Part shown: in pieces, positions 9,989-23,100 of the stretch
Layout: each line of letters begins with the position of its first letter
How positions within the stretch are numbered: position 1 is the stretch's first letter
Source: an uncultured Eubacteriales bacterium
GTDB taxonomy: Bacteria; Bacillota; Clostridia; TANB77; CAG-508
Assembly: GCA_949288185.1 (NCBI GenBank)
Contig: CASEIZ010000052.1
Coordinates: 1-45,724, forward strand
Reading direction: 5' to 3'
Length of the DNA: 45,724 bases
The notes under the pieces: generated by a model
Databases searched by the model: none
What the model was told of the DNA's origin: nothing
What the model saw: the letters and a program-made list of their open reading frames with translations, nothing else
Translations under genes and position numbers: made by a program

Positions 9989-10045
9989 TGTCCTTTTGGG
10001 GACGTTTCTGTTTGGGACATTTTTCCAAACAGGGCGTCTCTTTTT
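9989..10045 (+). terminator. Family B repeat acting as terminator after gdpP
   Basis: Immediately after the gdpP stop, the core TCCTTTTGGGGACGTTTCTG is followed by TTTGGGACATTTTT. Downstream CCAAACAGGGCGTCTC pairs with GGGACGTTTCTGTTTGG, and CTTTTTATAT follows. This gives a stable hairpin plus T-run, so the repeat probably serves as the gdpP terminator. The first 33 nt of the core are repeated exactly at 24700-24732. Confidence 0.7.
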
Positions 10046-10065
10046 ATATAAAAAGCATTATGCAA

Positions 10066-10139
10066 TAAAAAACGATAGTCTAAAGACTATCGGATTAAAA
10101 TGATTGCGTTGCTTCTGCAACGGATCACAATGTTTTACT
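10066..10139 (-). ncRNA. Candidate small RNA (about 75 nt) with its own promoter and terminator
   Basis: On the minus strand a near-consensus promoter (10146-10173) points into a gene-free stretch. The predicted transcript begins near 10139, has a hairpin CGTTGC-AGAA-GCAACG (10106-10121), an AT-rich linker, and then the perfect hairpin CGATAGTC-TTTA-GACTATCG (10073-10092) followed by TTTTTT. Promoter, short body and intrinsic terminator fit a stand-alone small RNA. No open reading frame of useful length is inside. I do not recognise the family. Confidence 0.6.
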
Positions 10140-10145
10140 ACTTCT

Positions 10146-10173
10146 ATTATAGCATATTTGACAAAAAAGTCAA
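10146..10173 (-). promoter_or_regulatory. Promoter of the candidate small RNA
   Basis: Read on the minus strand: TTGACT (10173-10168), 16-nt spacer and TATAAT (10151-10146). It lies just after the stop codon of the MazF-like gene and directs transcription away from it toward 10066. The same DNA carries a small hairpin ATATTTGAC/GTCAAATAT with a T-run on the plus strand. Confidence 0.65.
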
Positions 10174-10186
10174 ATATTTTTTTAAA

Positions 10187-10666
10187 TTATTTCCATTCTG
10201 TTAAAGCATAATATTTTTGTAAAGTTGAATTGATTTTATTCCAATCGTTTAAAGTAATTTTAACTAATTTACCTTTTATTCTCAAAGGATTAATAATTCT
10301 TAATTTACTGACATTTCTTAATTGTTCAATTAATACAGTAGAATTTTGATTTTCTAAATCCACATGGTACCATCTAGTATCCTTTATTCTTTCAGATGTT
10401 AAAGGTAATACAGTGCAAATTGTAGATTCTTTTTTAGTTTTAGCAATTAAGACTGGTCTTATTTTATCTTGTTCACTTCCTATATTTATTCCTAAATTAC
10501 ACCAGTAAATAAAATTGTTTGTAATAACAAATGGTGGTAATTTTTTTATAAACTTAATCTTTGCTTTATCTTTTGTCCATATGGCATATTCAAGTGCTAA
10601 AGTTTTATCTACGTTTTCTAATATGCTTTTTGTTTCAACAAATTGTTTAGCAATTTCATTATTCAT
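10187..10666 (-). CDS. Solitary PemK/MazF-family toxin
   Basis: A 159-residue protein starting at ATG 10666, behind GAGGTG on the minus strand; the longer frame to 10708 lacks such a site. The first 45 residues are helical. The core has YWCNLGINIGSEQDKIRPVLIAK, the MazF/PemK signature (G-x-x-x-G-x-E-x-x-x-x-R-P-x-x-I), then TVLPLTS and, near residue 113, LIEQLRNVSKLRI, matching the family's second motif (x-D-Q-x-R-x-v-d). MazF proteins are sequence-specific mRNA endonucleases normally paired with an upstream antitoxin. None is found here, and the neighbour upstream is 400 bp of non-coding DNA. Either the N-terminal extension or a distant partner controls it, or it is an orphan. Family call is good, activity unknown. 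Confidence 0.8.
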   Translation of the reverse strand: MNNEIAKQFVETKSILENVDKTLALEYAIWTKDKAKIKFIKKLPPFVITNNFIYWCNLGINIGSEQDKIRPVLIAKTKKESTICTVLPLTSERIKDTRWYHVDLENQNSTVLIEQLRNVSKLRIINPLRIKGKLVKITLNDWNKINSTLQKYYALTEWK

Positions 10667-10686
10667 AATTATCACCTCGTTTATAA

Positions 10687-10715
10687 AGTATAACATATTT
10701 TTTGGCAAAAGTAAA
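10687..10715 (-). promoter_or_regulatory. Promoter of the MazF-like gene
   Basis: On the minus strand TTTACT (10715-10710) and TATACT (10692-10687) are 17 nt apart and end about 20 nt before the start codon at 10666. Confidence 0.55.
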
Positions 10716-10884
10716 CATATGTTTGTATTTTTTAAAAATTTTTAGAATTTAATGTATAAGCATATCTTGGAAGGAAACTTTCCTTTTGAAAAGTTAAAAA
10801 AGTTAAAAAAATTCAAACAAAAACAATAACAAAAAAACCAAACAACAAGAAAGTACACTAGCACTACAACCAAAAAATGGAACA

Positions 10885-10927
10885 AAAAAATGTCCCAAAC
10901 AGAAACGTCCCCAAAAGGACAAAAAAG
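10885..10927 (-). repeat. Family B repeat in inverse orientation, in the 434-bp gap before the giant gene
   Basis: Positions 10891-10921 are the reverse complement of the copy after gdpP (TGTCCCAAACAGAAACGTCC then CCAAAAGGACA), identical over about 36 nt including flanking T/A runs. The rest of the gap 10709-11142 holds a short GGAAGGAAACTTTCC hairpin, A-rich low-complexity sequence and no gene. A TTGACA at about 11051 has no convincing -10 at normal spacing, so the promoter of the giant gene is not assigned. Confidence 0.85.
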
Positions 10928-11142
10928 GGAATTCCCTAGCAAAAAACAGAGATAATTACAAAGATGTAAAACAAATGTAACATAAAAATAATATTACAGC
11001 ACAATTCATAAATACTGAAAATCCGTAATAAAGACAAGATAAGCCAAAATTTGACAGCCTTCGACATATTTACTTACAGACTCTAGTATATTAAAATAAA
11101 TATATACTTAAAGCATAAGAAAAAAGGAGCCGATGAGCAAAT

Positions 11143-14100
11143 ATGAAAAAAGAAAAAGTGACATTAAGCATGATAGCAGTATTAGCAATTGTTACAATGA
11201 TAATGACTGCTATTTATCATGCTCAAAAAGTGCAAATCAGAGAGCAACTAATCGCAACAAATCCAGAACTTGCAAGAGCAATGACATATGGAGAGTTAAC
11301 AGAAGAGGATGAGAAAACACAAAGTGAGAATGTAAGGTTTAGTGTGTATTTTGCGAGAGATTTAAATGGGGATGGTTATGCAGATAGAGTAAAAGGAACA
11401 TGTAAAGAGGTGGAAGGAGAAGACACGCTTTACATGAGCTTAAACGTGCTTGAAGATGGATATTTAAAAGATGCCAAAATAGAAATTGAGGCAGATAATA
11501 TATATTTTAAAACAGCATTAGTTGATGATGAAGTTGTAGAAGGAAACTATATAAGTGAAAACACAACAACTATTAATCTAAAACAAGTACAAGCAGGAAC
11601 ACAAAAATTAATCTTTGGACAAGTGCGTTCAGGAGATTATAGATATGCAAGTACAAAAAGAGATGCTATTGGAAAAGACACGAACAAATATAGTGGAATC
11701 AGCAAAATAACATTAACAGGAACCCATGTATCAAGTGATGGACAAACAAAAACACCAATTGAGAAAACGATTGAATTACCAGTAGATTGGTATAGTACAA
11801 CAAGAGCAGAAATCCCATATACATATGGTTCAAATGCAGAGAAAAATAAATACCAAAATTACAACACAGAAAGTATCGTAGATGAAGAAAAACAAGAAGT
11901 AAACTTAGAATTTAAAATTGTATCACAAGAAAGCAATAACAAACTATTACTATCAAAAGCAACAATAGAAGGAACGATACCAGAATTAAATGGATATAAA
12001 CCAACAAAAGTAGAAGTAATAGGAGATAATGTAGAATATACATATGATGAAGAAACAGGAACCTTTACAGCAACCAGGACAGCACAAACAACAGAAGAAG
12101 GAATCGTAACAAAAGAAGCTTATACATCAAGTTGGGGAACAGCAAGATATAGCGAATACAAACTAAAAGTAACCTATCCATTGGCAGCCTATGAACAAGC
12201 AAATGGAACCGTTATCTTAAATATACCAGTAAAAGCAACCTTTGAAGGATATAACAACAAAAATGAAGAATTTAAAAATCCATACATCAGTAACACAGCA
12301 GAAGATATCATAACCGTAACCTATGAAAGAGGTGGAGGAGATGTTATCGGGTATGATGTACAAGTTGGAACATGGGTAGCAAGTCCATACAATGTATATG
12401 TTGTATCAAAAGAAAATGCAGTAAAATACTATAACCAAGTGCAAGATGATACAAAAGATACCTATGAAGTAAGATGGTATGTATCAAGAGGAAACTCAGG
12501 AGAAATAGCAAATGTACAATTAAGAGAACAAGACAGCAACTATACAGATAAATTCCTAACAACAGATGGAACATATGAAGATATGTTACAATACAGCAAA
12601 AACATAGGAATCTATTTTACAACACCAGGAGCAATGTTTGGAGAAAATGGATGGATAAAAGTATATAATGACGAGACAGATGAATTAATCCATGAGTTTA
12701 CAAGTGAAGATTGGGAAAATTATACAAAAGAAAATCCATATTATTACAACACACCAATAGACCATATTAGAATAGAAACAAGCAAAGCAGAAAGAGTAAG
12801 TAGTTTCACAGCAACAAGCATTAAAGAAATGGATAATGCATTATTGACAACAGAAAAAACAAGAGAAGAATTTGATAAACTAAGTAAAATTTATTCATAC
12901 TTAAGTGGATATGCAAAATATAGTGAAGAGGAAGAATATCAAAAGTTAAAAGATGATACAGGAATTGCCAATTATGATGAACCATTATCAATGGCACAAA
13001 TTTCAAATGTAACACCAACAACATTATCTACACAAGAAACAACCAACATGAAAATTACAATAGGCACAGTAAACTTAGGATATAATGTTGAATCATGGAA
13101 AAATGGAATATTTTTATTAAAATTCCCAGAAGAAGTGTTATTAGCAGAAATCAACAGTGTAACCATAAATAATGGAAATGTAAGCATACTTGGATATGAT
13201 ATCTATGAGCAAGACGGAAGTTATTTCTTAAAAATATTAACAGAAAATGAAAATCCAGAACATTATACCATCACCATCGATGCCAATATCACACCAGACC
13301 CAAGAAAGATATCAGCAACAAGAGATATAGAATTATATGCATATAATGAAGAATGTAATAACTATAAAGATACCTTAAGAGCAGAAGATACATACGATAT
13401 CAATGGAGATGGAAACACGAAAGATATAGTAGATTATAGTAAAAGATCACTTACCTTTGTAGGACCATCAACCCTACTTACCACAGAAACAGCATCAGAC
13501 TATAATGAAGAAGGAGACGAAATTAAAACAACCGTAGCACCACAAGTAGCAGAAATTGATAAAACACAAAATAATAGAACAGCAAAAATCAGTGTGCAAA
13601 TCACCAATAACTATTCTGGAAATATCAGTGGAATTGTAGTGGTAGGAAAAACACCATTTGCAGGAAATACATCACAAGTATTAGGAAATGAGTTAGGTTC
13701 AACCTTTACAGCAAACATGACAGGACCAATTGAATTACCAGAAGAATTACAAGGAATTGCCAAAGTATATTATTCAGAAAATGAAAATGTAAACAATAAC
13801 ATCAATGACCAAAGCAACAATTGGAAAACCGAAGAAGAAATTACAGACTTTTCAAAAATCAGAACCTATGCAATCGATTTAAGTGATTACACAATCGAAA
13901 AAAGTGAAGCATATATCTGTACTTATGAAATAGAAGTACCACAAGATGTCAACTACAATGATGTTAGTTATTCAACACATGCTGTATATTTCTATTTAGA
14001 AACAGAGGAAGGAAAATTAGCAGACCAAACAGAAACCAATAAACTAGGATTTAAAATTGCTAGAAAATATAACTTAGAAATCAACAAAGTAAAACAAGGA

Positions 14101-17100
14101 ACAAATACACCAATCCAAGGAGCATCATTTAGTGTACAAGAAGAAGGAGAAGAAAGCTCAAGAATTATTGCAAGTGACGCACAAGGAAAAATTAACATAC
14201 AAGATTTGTATGTAGGAAAAGTATATACAGTAAAAGAAATAAAAGCACCAAGTGATTATGTATTAAATGGTGAAACAATTAAATTTACAACAACAGTAGA
14301 TGACAATGGAGATTTGCAAGTAGAAAAATTGGAAGGAAATAGCAATCTAAGTGTCGTACAAGCAACAGAAGAAGAACCAGCAAAAGTAAGCTTTACAGTA
14401 ACAAATGAACCAAAATACACATTCAAACTAACCAAAGAAGACCAAAATGGAAACTTAGTACAAGGAGTACGTTTTAACTTAACAGGAAAAGGCTTACCAA
14501 CAGCGGGAAGAACAGTTACAACAAACAGAAATGGTGAACTTACCATAACAGGATTATATCCAAATGAAGAATATACTTTAACAGAGGTATATGCAGAAGG
14601 ATATGAATACAGTGAAGCACCAATCAAATTTAAAACAGTATGGAATGGAAATAACTTAGAAGCACAAGTTATAGAAGGAAGTTTTAAAGAACAACCTACA
14701 GTAGACAACACACAAGAAAAACAACCAATTATGAGTACAAGTATTGTTAATACAAAATTAGACGAATATAGCCTATTATTAAACAAATATGAGAAAGAAA
14801 CACCAAATCTACTTGAAGGAGCAATATTTAGAGTAACAGGAAAATGGCTAGATAATGAGTATACAACAGACGAATATGGAGGATTAGAGGTAGGACCATT
14901 ATATGAAGGTATAGAATATACCATAGAAGAAGTAATGCCTCCAACAGGATATGCATTAAGTGATAACAAGGTAAGATTTATTGTAGATACAGATGAAGAA
15001 GGACAACCATATTTACAAATATTAGAAGGCGAAATTAAACCAGTATCTGATTTGGAAACAGGAGAAGAAGGAATTGGTACATATAGTAAACCAGTAACAA
15101 TGCAACCAGCAATAGATAAAGATGGAAATCCTATGGAAGATAAATTGGCATTAGCATATGTGGATGAAAATAAAATTTCAGAGATAGGAATTGCCTTAGA
15201 CAACGAACCATTATTCAGTCTAACAAAAATAGATGGAGATACCCAAGAACCATTACCAAATGTAAAATTTGCCATCACAAAAGTAGAAGATGATGGAACA
15301 GAAACACAAGCAGTCAATAGTAAAGGAGAAGTGATAGGAGAAACTCAAGAGATCAATGGAAAGACTTACCAAATCATCACAACAGATGAACAAGGAAGAA
15401 TTACAGAAGACTTACCGGAAGGCTATTACAAAGTAGTTGAAATAGAAACACAAGAAGGATACCAATTACCAGAAAATGAAGAAGACAGAACCTATTTCTT
15501 TGGAATTGGAAAAACAAAACCAGCAGTAAAAGATCTTGTGGAATTATGGAACCAAAGTTTCGAAGGTAACAGGGAGATTACTTATACAGATTCTGTGGCA
15601 ACAGATGATGGGGGATATATTAAGATAGGGTATTTCTCAAAAACGGTAACATTTGATGCAGAACAAACAGAAAATGGAGAAGAACTTGTATTAATATCAA
15701 AAGGAAGTAATGATCAAATTATTGTAAAATATAACGAAAAAGAAAAAGTGCAATGGTTAAAAAGTTATGATAGCACTGGATTTAATGATAGGTGTGAAAA
15801 AATTGCAAGATTAAAAAATAATAACTATATCATTACAGGATTAATATATCAAAGTTTTGCAACATATATCATTGATGATAATGGAAATATTATTAGCAAA
15901 AATATTTCTGGTATCACAGGAATTGGAAATATAGGAAGCATAGAAGCAACCTCAGATAATGGATATTTACAAATATTAAATAGTAGTCAAGATTTGCATA
16001 TTTCTTCCGAAAATATGGCTTCGGGAGAAGAGGTAACATTAACTACAGAGCAAATGATTAGAGGGATACTTCTAAAGTTTAATAGTGAAAATAAAATAGA
16101 ATGGATATTTCATTTAGAAACTGTAGATCCAGGAAATAATCTTTATGAACAATCAAATATAGCTGGTGTAAAAGAATATAATAATGAATATATTATTTGT
16201 GGTAGTTTTTCTGATAAGGATGGACTAATCATATCAAAAGAAAATACGGTTAATGGTAATGAAATAAAATTCGAATCAAAAGGATCAAGCGATGCAATTA
16301 TCATGAAGATGAATACATCAGGAAAAGTAATGTGGGCAAAAAGTGCAGGAGTTGAAGGAAATGAAAAATATGAAGGACTAGAGATAAGTGATGAAGGAAA
16401 ATATATAGTTATAGGAAGTATGTCATATGGAAGAATTTCTTTTTTAGAAGATGATACTTTAAGTGGAGAAAAAATTGATGTAAAAGGAACAAGTTTAATA
16501 GTTGTATACAATGAAGATGGATTAGTTGAATGGGCAGATGGATTAAGTTCAGGAAGTGAGACTAGTTTTGCACATATAGGAAAAATAAAAGATGGCTATA
16601 TTATATTAGGTAGTGTAAGACAAGAGACCATAATTCCCAAAGAAAAAACAGTAGAAGGAGAAGAGATTATTATACCATATAATAGTGAAGTTAAACCTAG
16701 TTTAGATGGATATTTTATGAAAATGGATAATGATTTAAAAGTTGAATGGGTAAGAGCCTTTAATGATATAGGAAATACACAGAATAATTTAAATAATGTA
16801 AATATATTGAATGATGAAAAAATTATGGTGTTTACAAATTTCAGTAGTAAAATAGGTTTACAACAAATAGATGGAAAAAACAAAGAAATTATAGGGAATG
16901 CTACAATAATATATAATAAAGATGGAGAAATCTTAAATATAGAAAATAAAATATCAAGTTCATCACAATATAACTCAGCAGTTGCAACAGATGATGGTGG
17001 ACAAATTGCAGTAGGACAGATGACAGGAAAATTGCATATACCAGCAGAACAGACATCAGCAGGGGAAGACATGAATGTGTTAAGCAATGGAAATACTGAT

Positions 17101-20100
17101 ATGTTATTAACCAAATACAACCAACATGGAAAAACAGATTGGGCAGTAAGTCTTGGAGGAACAGGAGCAGATATATTACATGATGTCATAAAAAAAGATG
17201 ATACATATATTGCAGTTGGATATATCAATGGAAATTTGCATATTGATAAAAAATATACTTATAATGGAGAAGACATAGATATAACAAGCAGTGGTGATAA
17301 AGGAATCATAATTGAATTCAATGAAGAAGGAAAGGTTATAACTGTAAAAGTTGCAGAAGGGGGAAATAGTTATTTTGACAGTATACAAAATTTAGACTCT
17401 GGCGAATTTATCGTCGGAGCTAGAGCTGCCACTAATTTTATTATAGATGATACACAGATTAGCTCTTTATTAAATGGCAATATGCTACTAATAGAATTTA
17501 ATAGTGATAATTCTGTTAAAGATTTAACGAATATATATATGAGTTCAAATTTAGGAATAACTGCAATTGAAGCACTAGACGATGGAGGAATGCTTGTTAG
17601 TGGTAGAATGAATACTTCACAACAAGTTACTATTCCTAGTGAAGCAACTACTATAGGAGAGATAGTTATACCTCAAGTCAAGGGAGGTGGCGATGGATTT
17701 ATAGTAAGATTTAACGCAGATAGAAATATAGAATATTTAAAAGTTATTCAGCCACTGAATGCAGCTAGTGCAGATTCTTTGAGAGGTGTAGTGAAAACAA
17801 AAGATGGAGGATATCTTGCTCTTTGGGATGGTTACACAGGTAATCATGGTGGTGGAGGACTAGTTTTTACAGAGGAAGAAACAGCTTCTGGAGAAATAAT
17901 AAATAGTGCAACAGGAGTGTGGGCTTTATATTTAATAAAATATAATAGTGATAATAAAGTTGAGTGGATGAAGAATGTATCGGGTACTGCAAGAAAAATA
18001 TTACCAACTGCAGATAATGATTATATAGTAACAACAGAGACTTCAATTGTTAAGTATTCATCTTCATTTGAAGAACAATATACAATAAATTCAAATGGAG
18101 TATATCTTGATGTTGTAGATAATAGAAATAACACATATACTTTCTTTGGATATCAAACAGAAAACAACATTAACACTGCTAAAGCAGCCAAATTCCAAGA
18201 AAACACCATCTCAGCCGAAATCCCAGAACAACAAGAACTAATTGTAGAAAACTATAAAAAGCAACACAAAATCACAACAGAAGTAGAAGGCTCAGGAGGA
18301 AGTATATCAGGACAAGGTTCAAATGATGAAAATCCATATGAAATAGTAGAAGATGGAGCAGATAGTACAAAAGAAATTGTCATAACACCAGAAGAAGGTT
18401 ATAAAATCCTAAAAATTACCGTAAATGGAGAAGAAATAGACTTTGTACCAGAAGAGGATGGAAGTGTCATATTAGATAAATTTGTTAATATGACAAGTGA
18501 CAAACATGTTGTTGTACAATTTAGTAATACAGTTTCAACCGTTATTGTTCATCACTACAAAGACGGAACAGAAGAAAAATTAGCAGAAGATGAGACCTTA
18601 ACAGGTGAAATCGGAACAAATTACACAACAGCACCTAAAGACATTGCTGATTATGAAGTGGTAATCGAAAAATTACCAAGTAATGCAAGTGGACAATATA
18701 CAGAAGATGTACAAGAAGTTATCTATTATTACAAACAAGCACCTGCAAAATTCATCGTACATCACTATTTAGAAGGAACAGAAGAAATTGTACCAGGTTC
18801 AGAAGATGACCAAATCAATGAAGAAAGAGAAAGAGGCTCAGAATATACAACCAGTCCAGCAACTGGAATTGATAACAAATATGAGTTAGTAGAAGTTTTA
18901 GGAAATCCTTCTGGAACATTAACAGAAAATGAAACAGTTGTAACATACTATTATAGAATCAAAGACTCTGCAGGGGTTATCGTGCATCATATAGATACAG
19001 ACACAAAAGAACAAATTGCACCAGATGTAGTAATTCCAGCAACAGGAACAGGAAAATATGGAGATAGTTATACAACAGAAGTAAGTAGTGAGATACCAGC
19101 AAATTATGAATATGTAACAAGAACAGATAACTGGGAAGGAACCATGGTAGATACCTTAACAGAAGTTACCTATGAATATCGATTGGTAGAACCAAGTATA
19201 ACCAATCAAGACATTAGTAAAACAGCAACAGCAAGTATTGATAATCCAAAAGCACAAATTGAGTATGGAATCACATATACAACAACCATTGAAAACTACA
19301 TAGGAAGAGCACAAGTAACCATTGTAGATACATTACCATATAAAATTGATGTTACAAAATCAATCCTAAATGGTGGAACATATGATGAAGAAAGTCAAAC
19401 CATTACATGGGTAGAATTGGTAGATGGAATTGATACATATACAAATTCTGAAAGTGGAAATATTGAAATCCATAAAACCATAAAAGTGGTATATCAAAAT
19501 ATGGATGTATCAAAAGAAACCATAGAAAACAATGTATCTGGAACTGTCAAACTATTCACTCCAGAAAAAACCAGTGAAGAGGTAACAGATACAGCAACAA
19601 CCAATACAGAATTTAAAATGAATTTAACTGTATACAAAGCATGGGGAGATAATGATATACAAAATGCAAGAAGACCAGAAAAAGTAGTTATCAATCTAAA
19701 AGCAGAAAATGCAGATAACCATGATTCTGATGCAATTATAGACACATATGAATTAGATGTAGCAACAGAAAATAGTCATACATTTACAGATTTAGCAAAA
19801 TACAATAAAGCAGGAGAAGAAATCAGATATTTTGTAGAAGAACAAGAAAAAACATTAGGAGATTTACATTTCTACACATCAAGTGTAAGTGAAATCACAA
19901 ATGTAGAAGGTGAAAAAGACCATAAACAAGTAACCATCACAAACACCTTTACAACACCAGATGATGAAATTAGCATTATAGTCAATAAAATCTGGAATGA
20001 TAATGACCTTCAAGCTAATAGAAGACCAGAAAGTCTAACATTAGTGGTAAAAAACGGAAATCAAGAAGTAAAAACAGTCGAAATCACAAAAGACAATATG

Positions 20101-23100
20101 TTAGCAGGAACCACAAATCAATGGACAATTACCATTGATGGTTTACAAAAATATGATGATAATGGTGAAGAAATTGAGTATTCAGTAGAAGAAAGAGAAA
20201 AGACAGAAGGAGATCTAAAATTCTATGAAGCAGAAGAAAATCCTGTGGTAGTAGAAGATAACCAAGCAACTATCAGAAATACTTTTGTAAAACCAGATGA
20301 TACAGTAAGTGTAACAGTAAACAAAGTATGGAATGATAACAATAATGTAAATGGAAAACGTCCAGAAAGCATTAAACTACAAGTAAAAGTCGGGGACAAT
20401 GTTATACAAGAAGAAGTGGTAAATGTAAATAATGCCAATAATGGAGATATTAACAATTGGACATATACCTTTACAAACTTACCAAAATATGATGATAATG
20501 GACAAGAAATTGTATATACAGTATCTGAAGAAGAAGTCAATACAGACGACTTAAAATTCTATACAAATGATGGTGTTACAGGAGACATGACAAGTGGTTA
20601 TACAATCACAAATACATTCACAGTACCAGATGAAAGAATAGAATTAATTGTCAATAAAGTATGGGAAGATAATGATATACAAGCAAATAGAAGACCAGAA
20701 ACAATTATCATTAATGTAAAAGCAGAAAATGCAGACAACAATGATCCAGAAGCAATTATTGATACATATGAACTAGATACAGAAACTGAAACAAGTCATA
20801 CATTTACAGACTTACCAAAATACAATAGTCAAGGAAATGAAATCCAATACACAGCAGAAGAACAAGAAAAAAATCCAGGAGACTTACATTTCTACACAAT
20901 TAGTGTAGGAACTGTGGAAAACACAGATGAAAACACGAAAGAAGTGACCATAACCAATACTTTTGAAAAACCAGATGACACAACAGAAGTAACTGTCACA
21001 AAAGTATGGGACGACAATCATGATGAAGCACAAAAGAGACCAGCAAGTATTAATTTACAATTGAAAAATGGAAATGCCATAGTAAAAGAACAAGTAGTCA
21101 ATGTATCAAATGCTGTTAGTGGAGATACAAACACATGGCAATATACCTTTACAGATGTAGAAAAATACAATGAAGATGGACAAGAAATTGTGTATACAGT
21201 AGATGAAACAGAAGTGAATAACAATGATTTACAATTCTATACAAAGAAATTAGAAGGAACAACTGTAACAAATACATTTACACAAAATACAGAAAAGGTA
21301 GACATACCAGTAAAGAAAATTTGGGAAGATAATGAAATACAAGCACAAAGAAGACCAGAAAGTGTTATCATTGTATTAAAAGCAAATGGAATCGAAAACC
21401 AAAGATATGAATTAACGAAAGAAAATGCAGATACATCAGATGAAAATATTTGGACATATACCTTTACAGAGTTACCAAAATATGATGCGTACAATAATAT
21501 TATCAATTACACAATAGAAGAAGTTGAAAAAACACAAGGAGACTTAAAATTCTATACAAGCAAAATAGATGGATATATTATTACAAATACATTTGCAAGA
21601 CCAACAGAAAGCATCAACATAGATGTGAATAAAAATTGGGAAGACCAAGAAAATGTATACAATAAGAGACCAACCTCTATTAGATTAGAAGTAAAACAAG
21701 GGGAAACGGTCATAAAATCTGAAGTAGTAACTCAAGATGATAATTGGCAAACAACATTCACAGATTTACCAAAATATGATGAAGATGGACAAGAAATTGT
21801 ATATACAGTAGATGAAGAAGAAGTATCATCAAATGACTTATTCCATTATGAAAAACAAATCGGAGAAGTGACTGATAAAGAAGGAATGTTAGACGAAAAA
21901 GAAGCAACCATAACAAACACGATGACAAAAATTCCATCCACAGTAGAGGTAAAATATGTGGATAAAAACACAGGAGAAGAGATATCAGATAGCAAAACAA
22001 AAGAAGGAATTATAGGAGATACATTTGATGTAACAGAAGATAAAAAAGATATAGAAGGATATACTTTGGTAGAAGAGCCAGCAGAGAAAACAGGTGTGTA
22101 TACAGCAGAACCACAAGAAAAAATTTACTACTATGCAAAAAATACAAGGGTTATTGTAAAATATCTAGAACAAGATGATACACCAGAAGATATTGCAAAT
22201 AATAAAGTGTTAGCACCAGAGGTTACGATAGAAGGATATGAAGGACAAGACTATACAACAGTAGAAGAAGAAATACCAAACTATACCTTAGTAGCCACAA
22301 CAGACAATACAGAAGGAAAAATGCAAAGAGATGAAATTGTTGTTATCTACTACTATGCACCAAACACAACTGTTACAGTAAAATATCTAGAAAAAGATAA
22401 TACACCAAATGATAATAGTGATAATAAGGTATTAGCACCAGAAGAGATAATCAATGGATATGTAGGAAAAGATTACACAACACAAGCACAAAATGTTGAA
22501 GGATATACATTGGTAGAAACCACAAATAATACAGAAGGAACCATGACAAAAGAGCCAATCGAAGTTATCTACTATTATGCACAAAATACAAAAGTTATCG
22601 TAAAATACTTAGAAAAAGATGAAACACCAGAAGATAATACAGATAACCAAGTATTAGCAGAAGAAATAACCATAGAAGGTTATGCAGGACTAAACTACGA
22701 GACAGAGCAAAAAGATATAGAAAACTACACATTTGTAGAATCAACAAATAATACAGAAGGAACTATGACAAATGACATCATAGAAGTCATCTACTACTAT
22801 GCACAAAATACAAAAGCAACTGTACAACATATTGATAGAGAAACAGGAGAAATCCTAAAAGAAGAAACCCAAGAAGGAAAAGTAGGAGACCTATTTGAAA
22901 CACAAGCAGAAGACTTTGAAGGCTATGTGTTAGTAGAAAGTCCAGAAGAACCAAATATCATTATGGATAAAACAGGAGAGCAAGTTGTAAAATACTATTA
23001 TGCACATGTATCAGCAGGCGTAATTGAAAAACATATCGATGACATCACAGGAGAATTGCTATACAGTGAAGGACATGAAGGAAATGAAGGGGATTTATAT

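Noticed and set aside
11120..11142. Alternative start ATGAGCAAATATGA for the giant gene
   Set aside because: The upstream ATG is only about 3 nt from GGAG and in another frame that ends after about 80 codons; the ATG at 11143 leads into the signal segment.
14256..15317. 353-codon open frame on the minus strand inside the giant gene
   Set aside because: It is antisense to well-defined Cna-B domains, has low-complexity composition, and no ribosome binding site or family similarity; it is a shadow of a biased plus-strand frame. The same holds for 16143-16511, 16596-17228 and other antisense frames.
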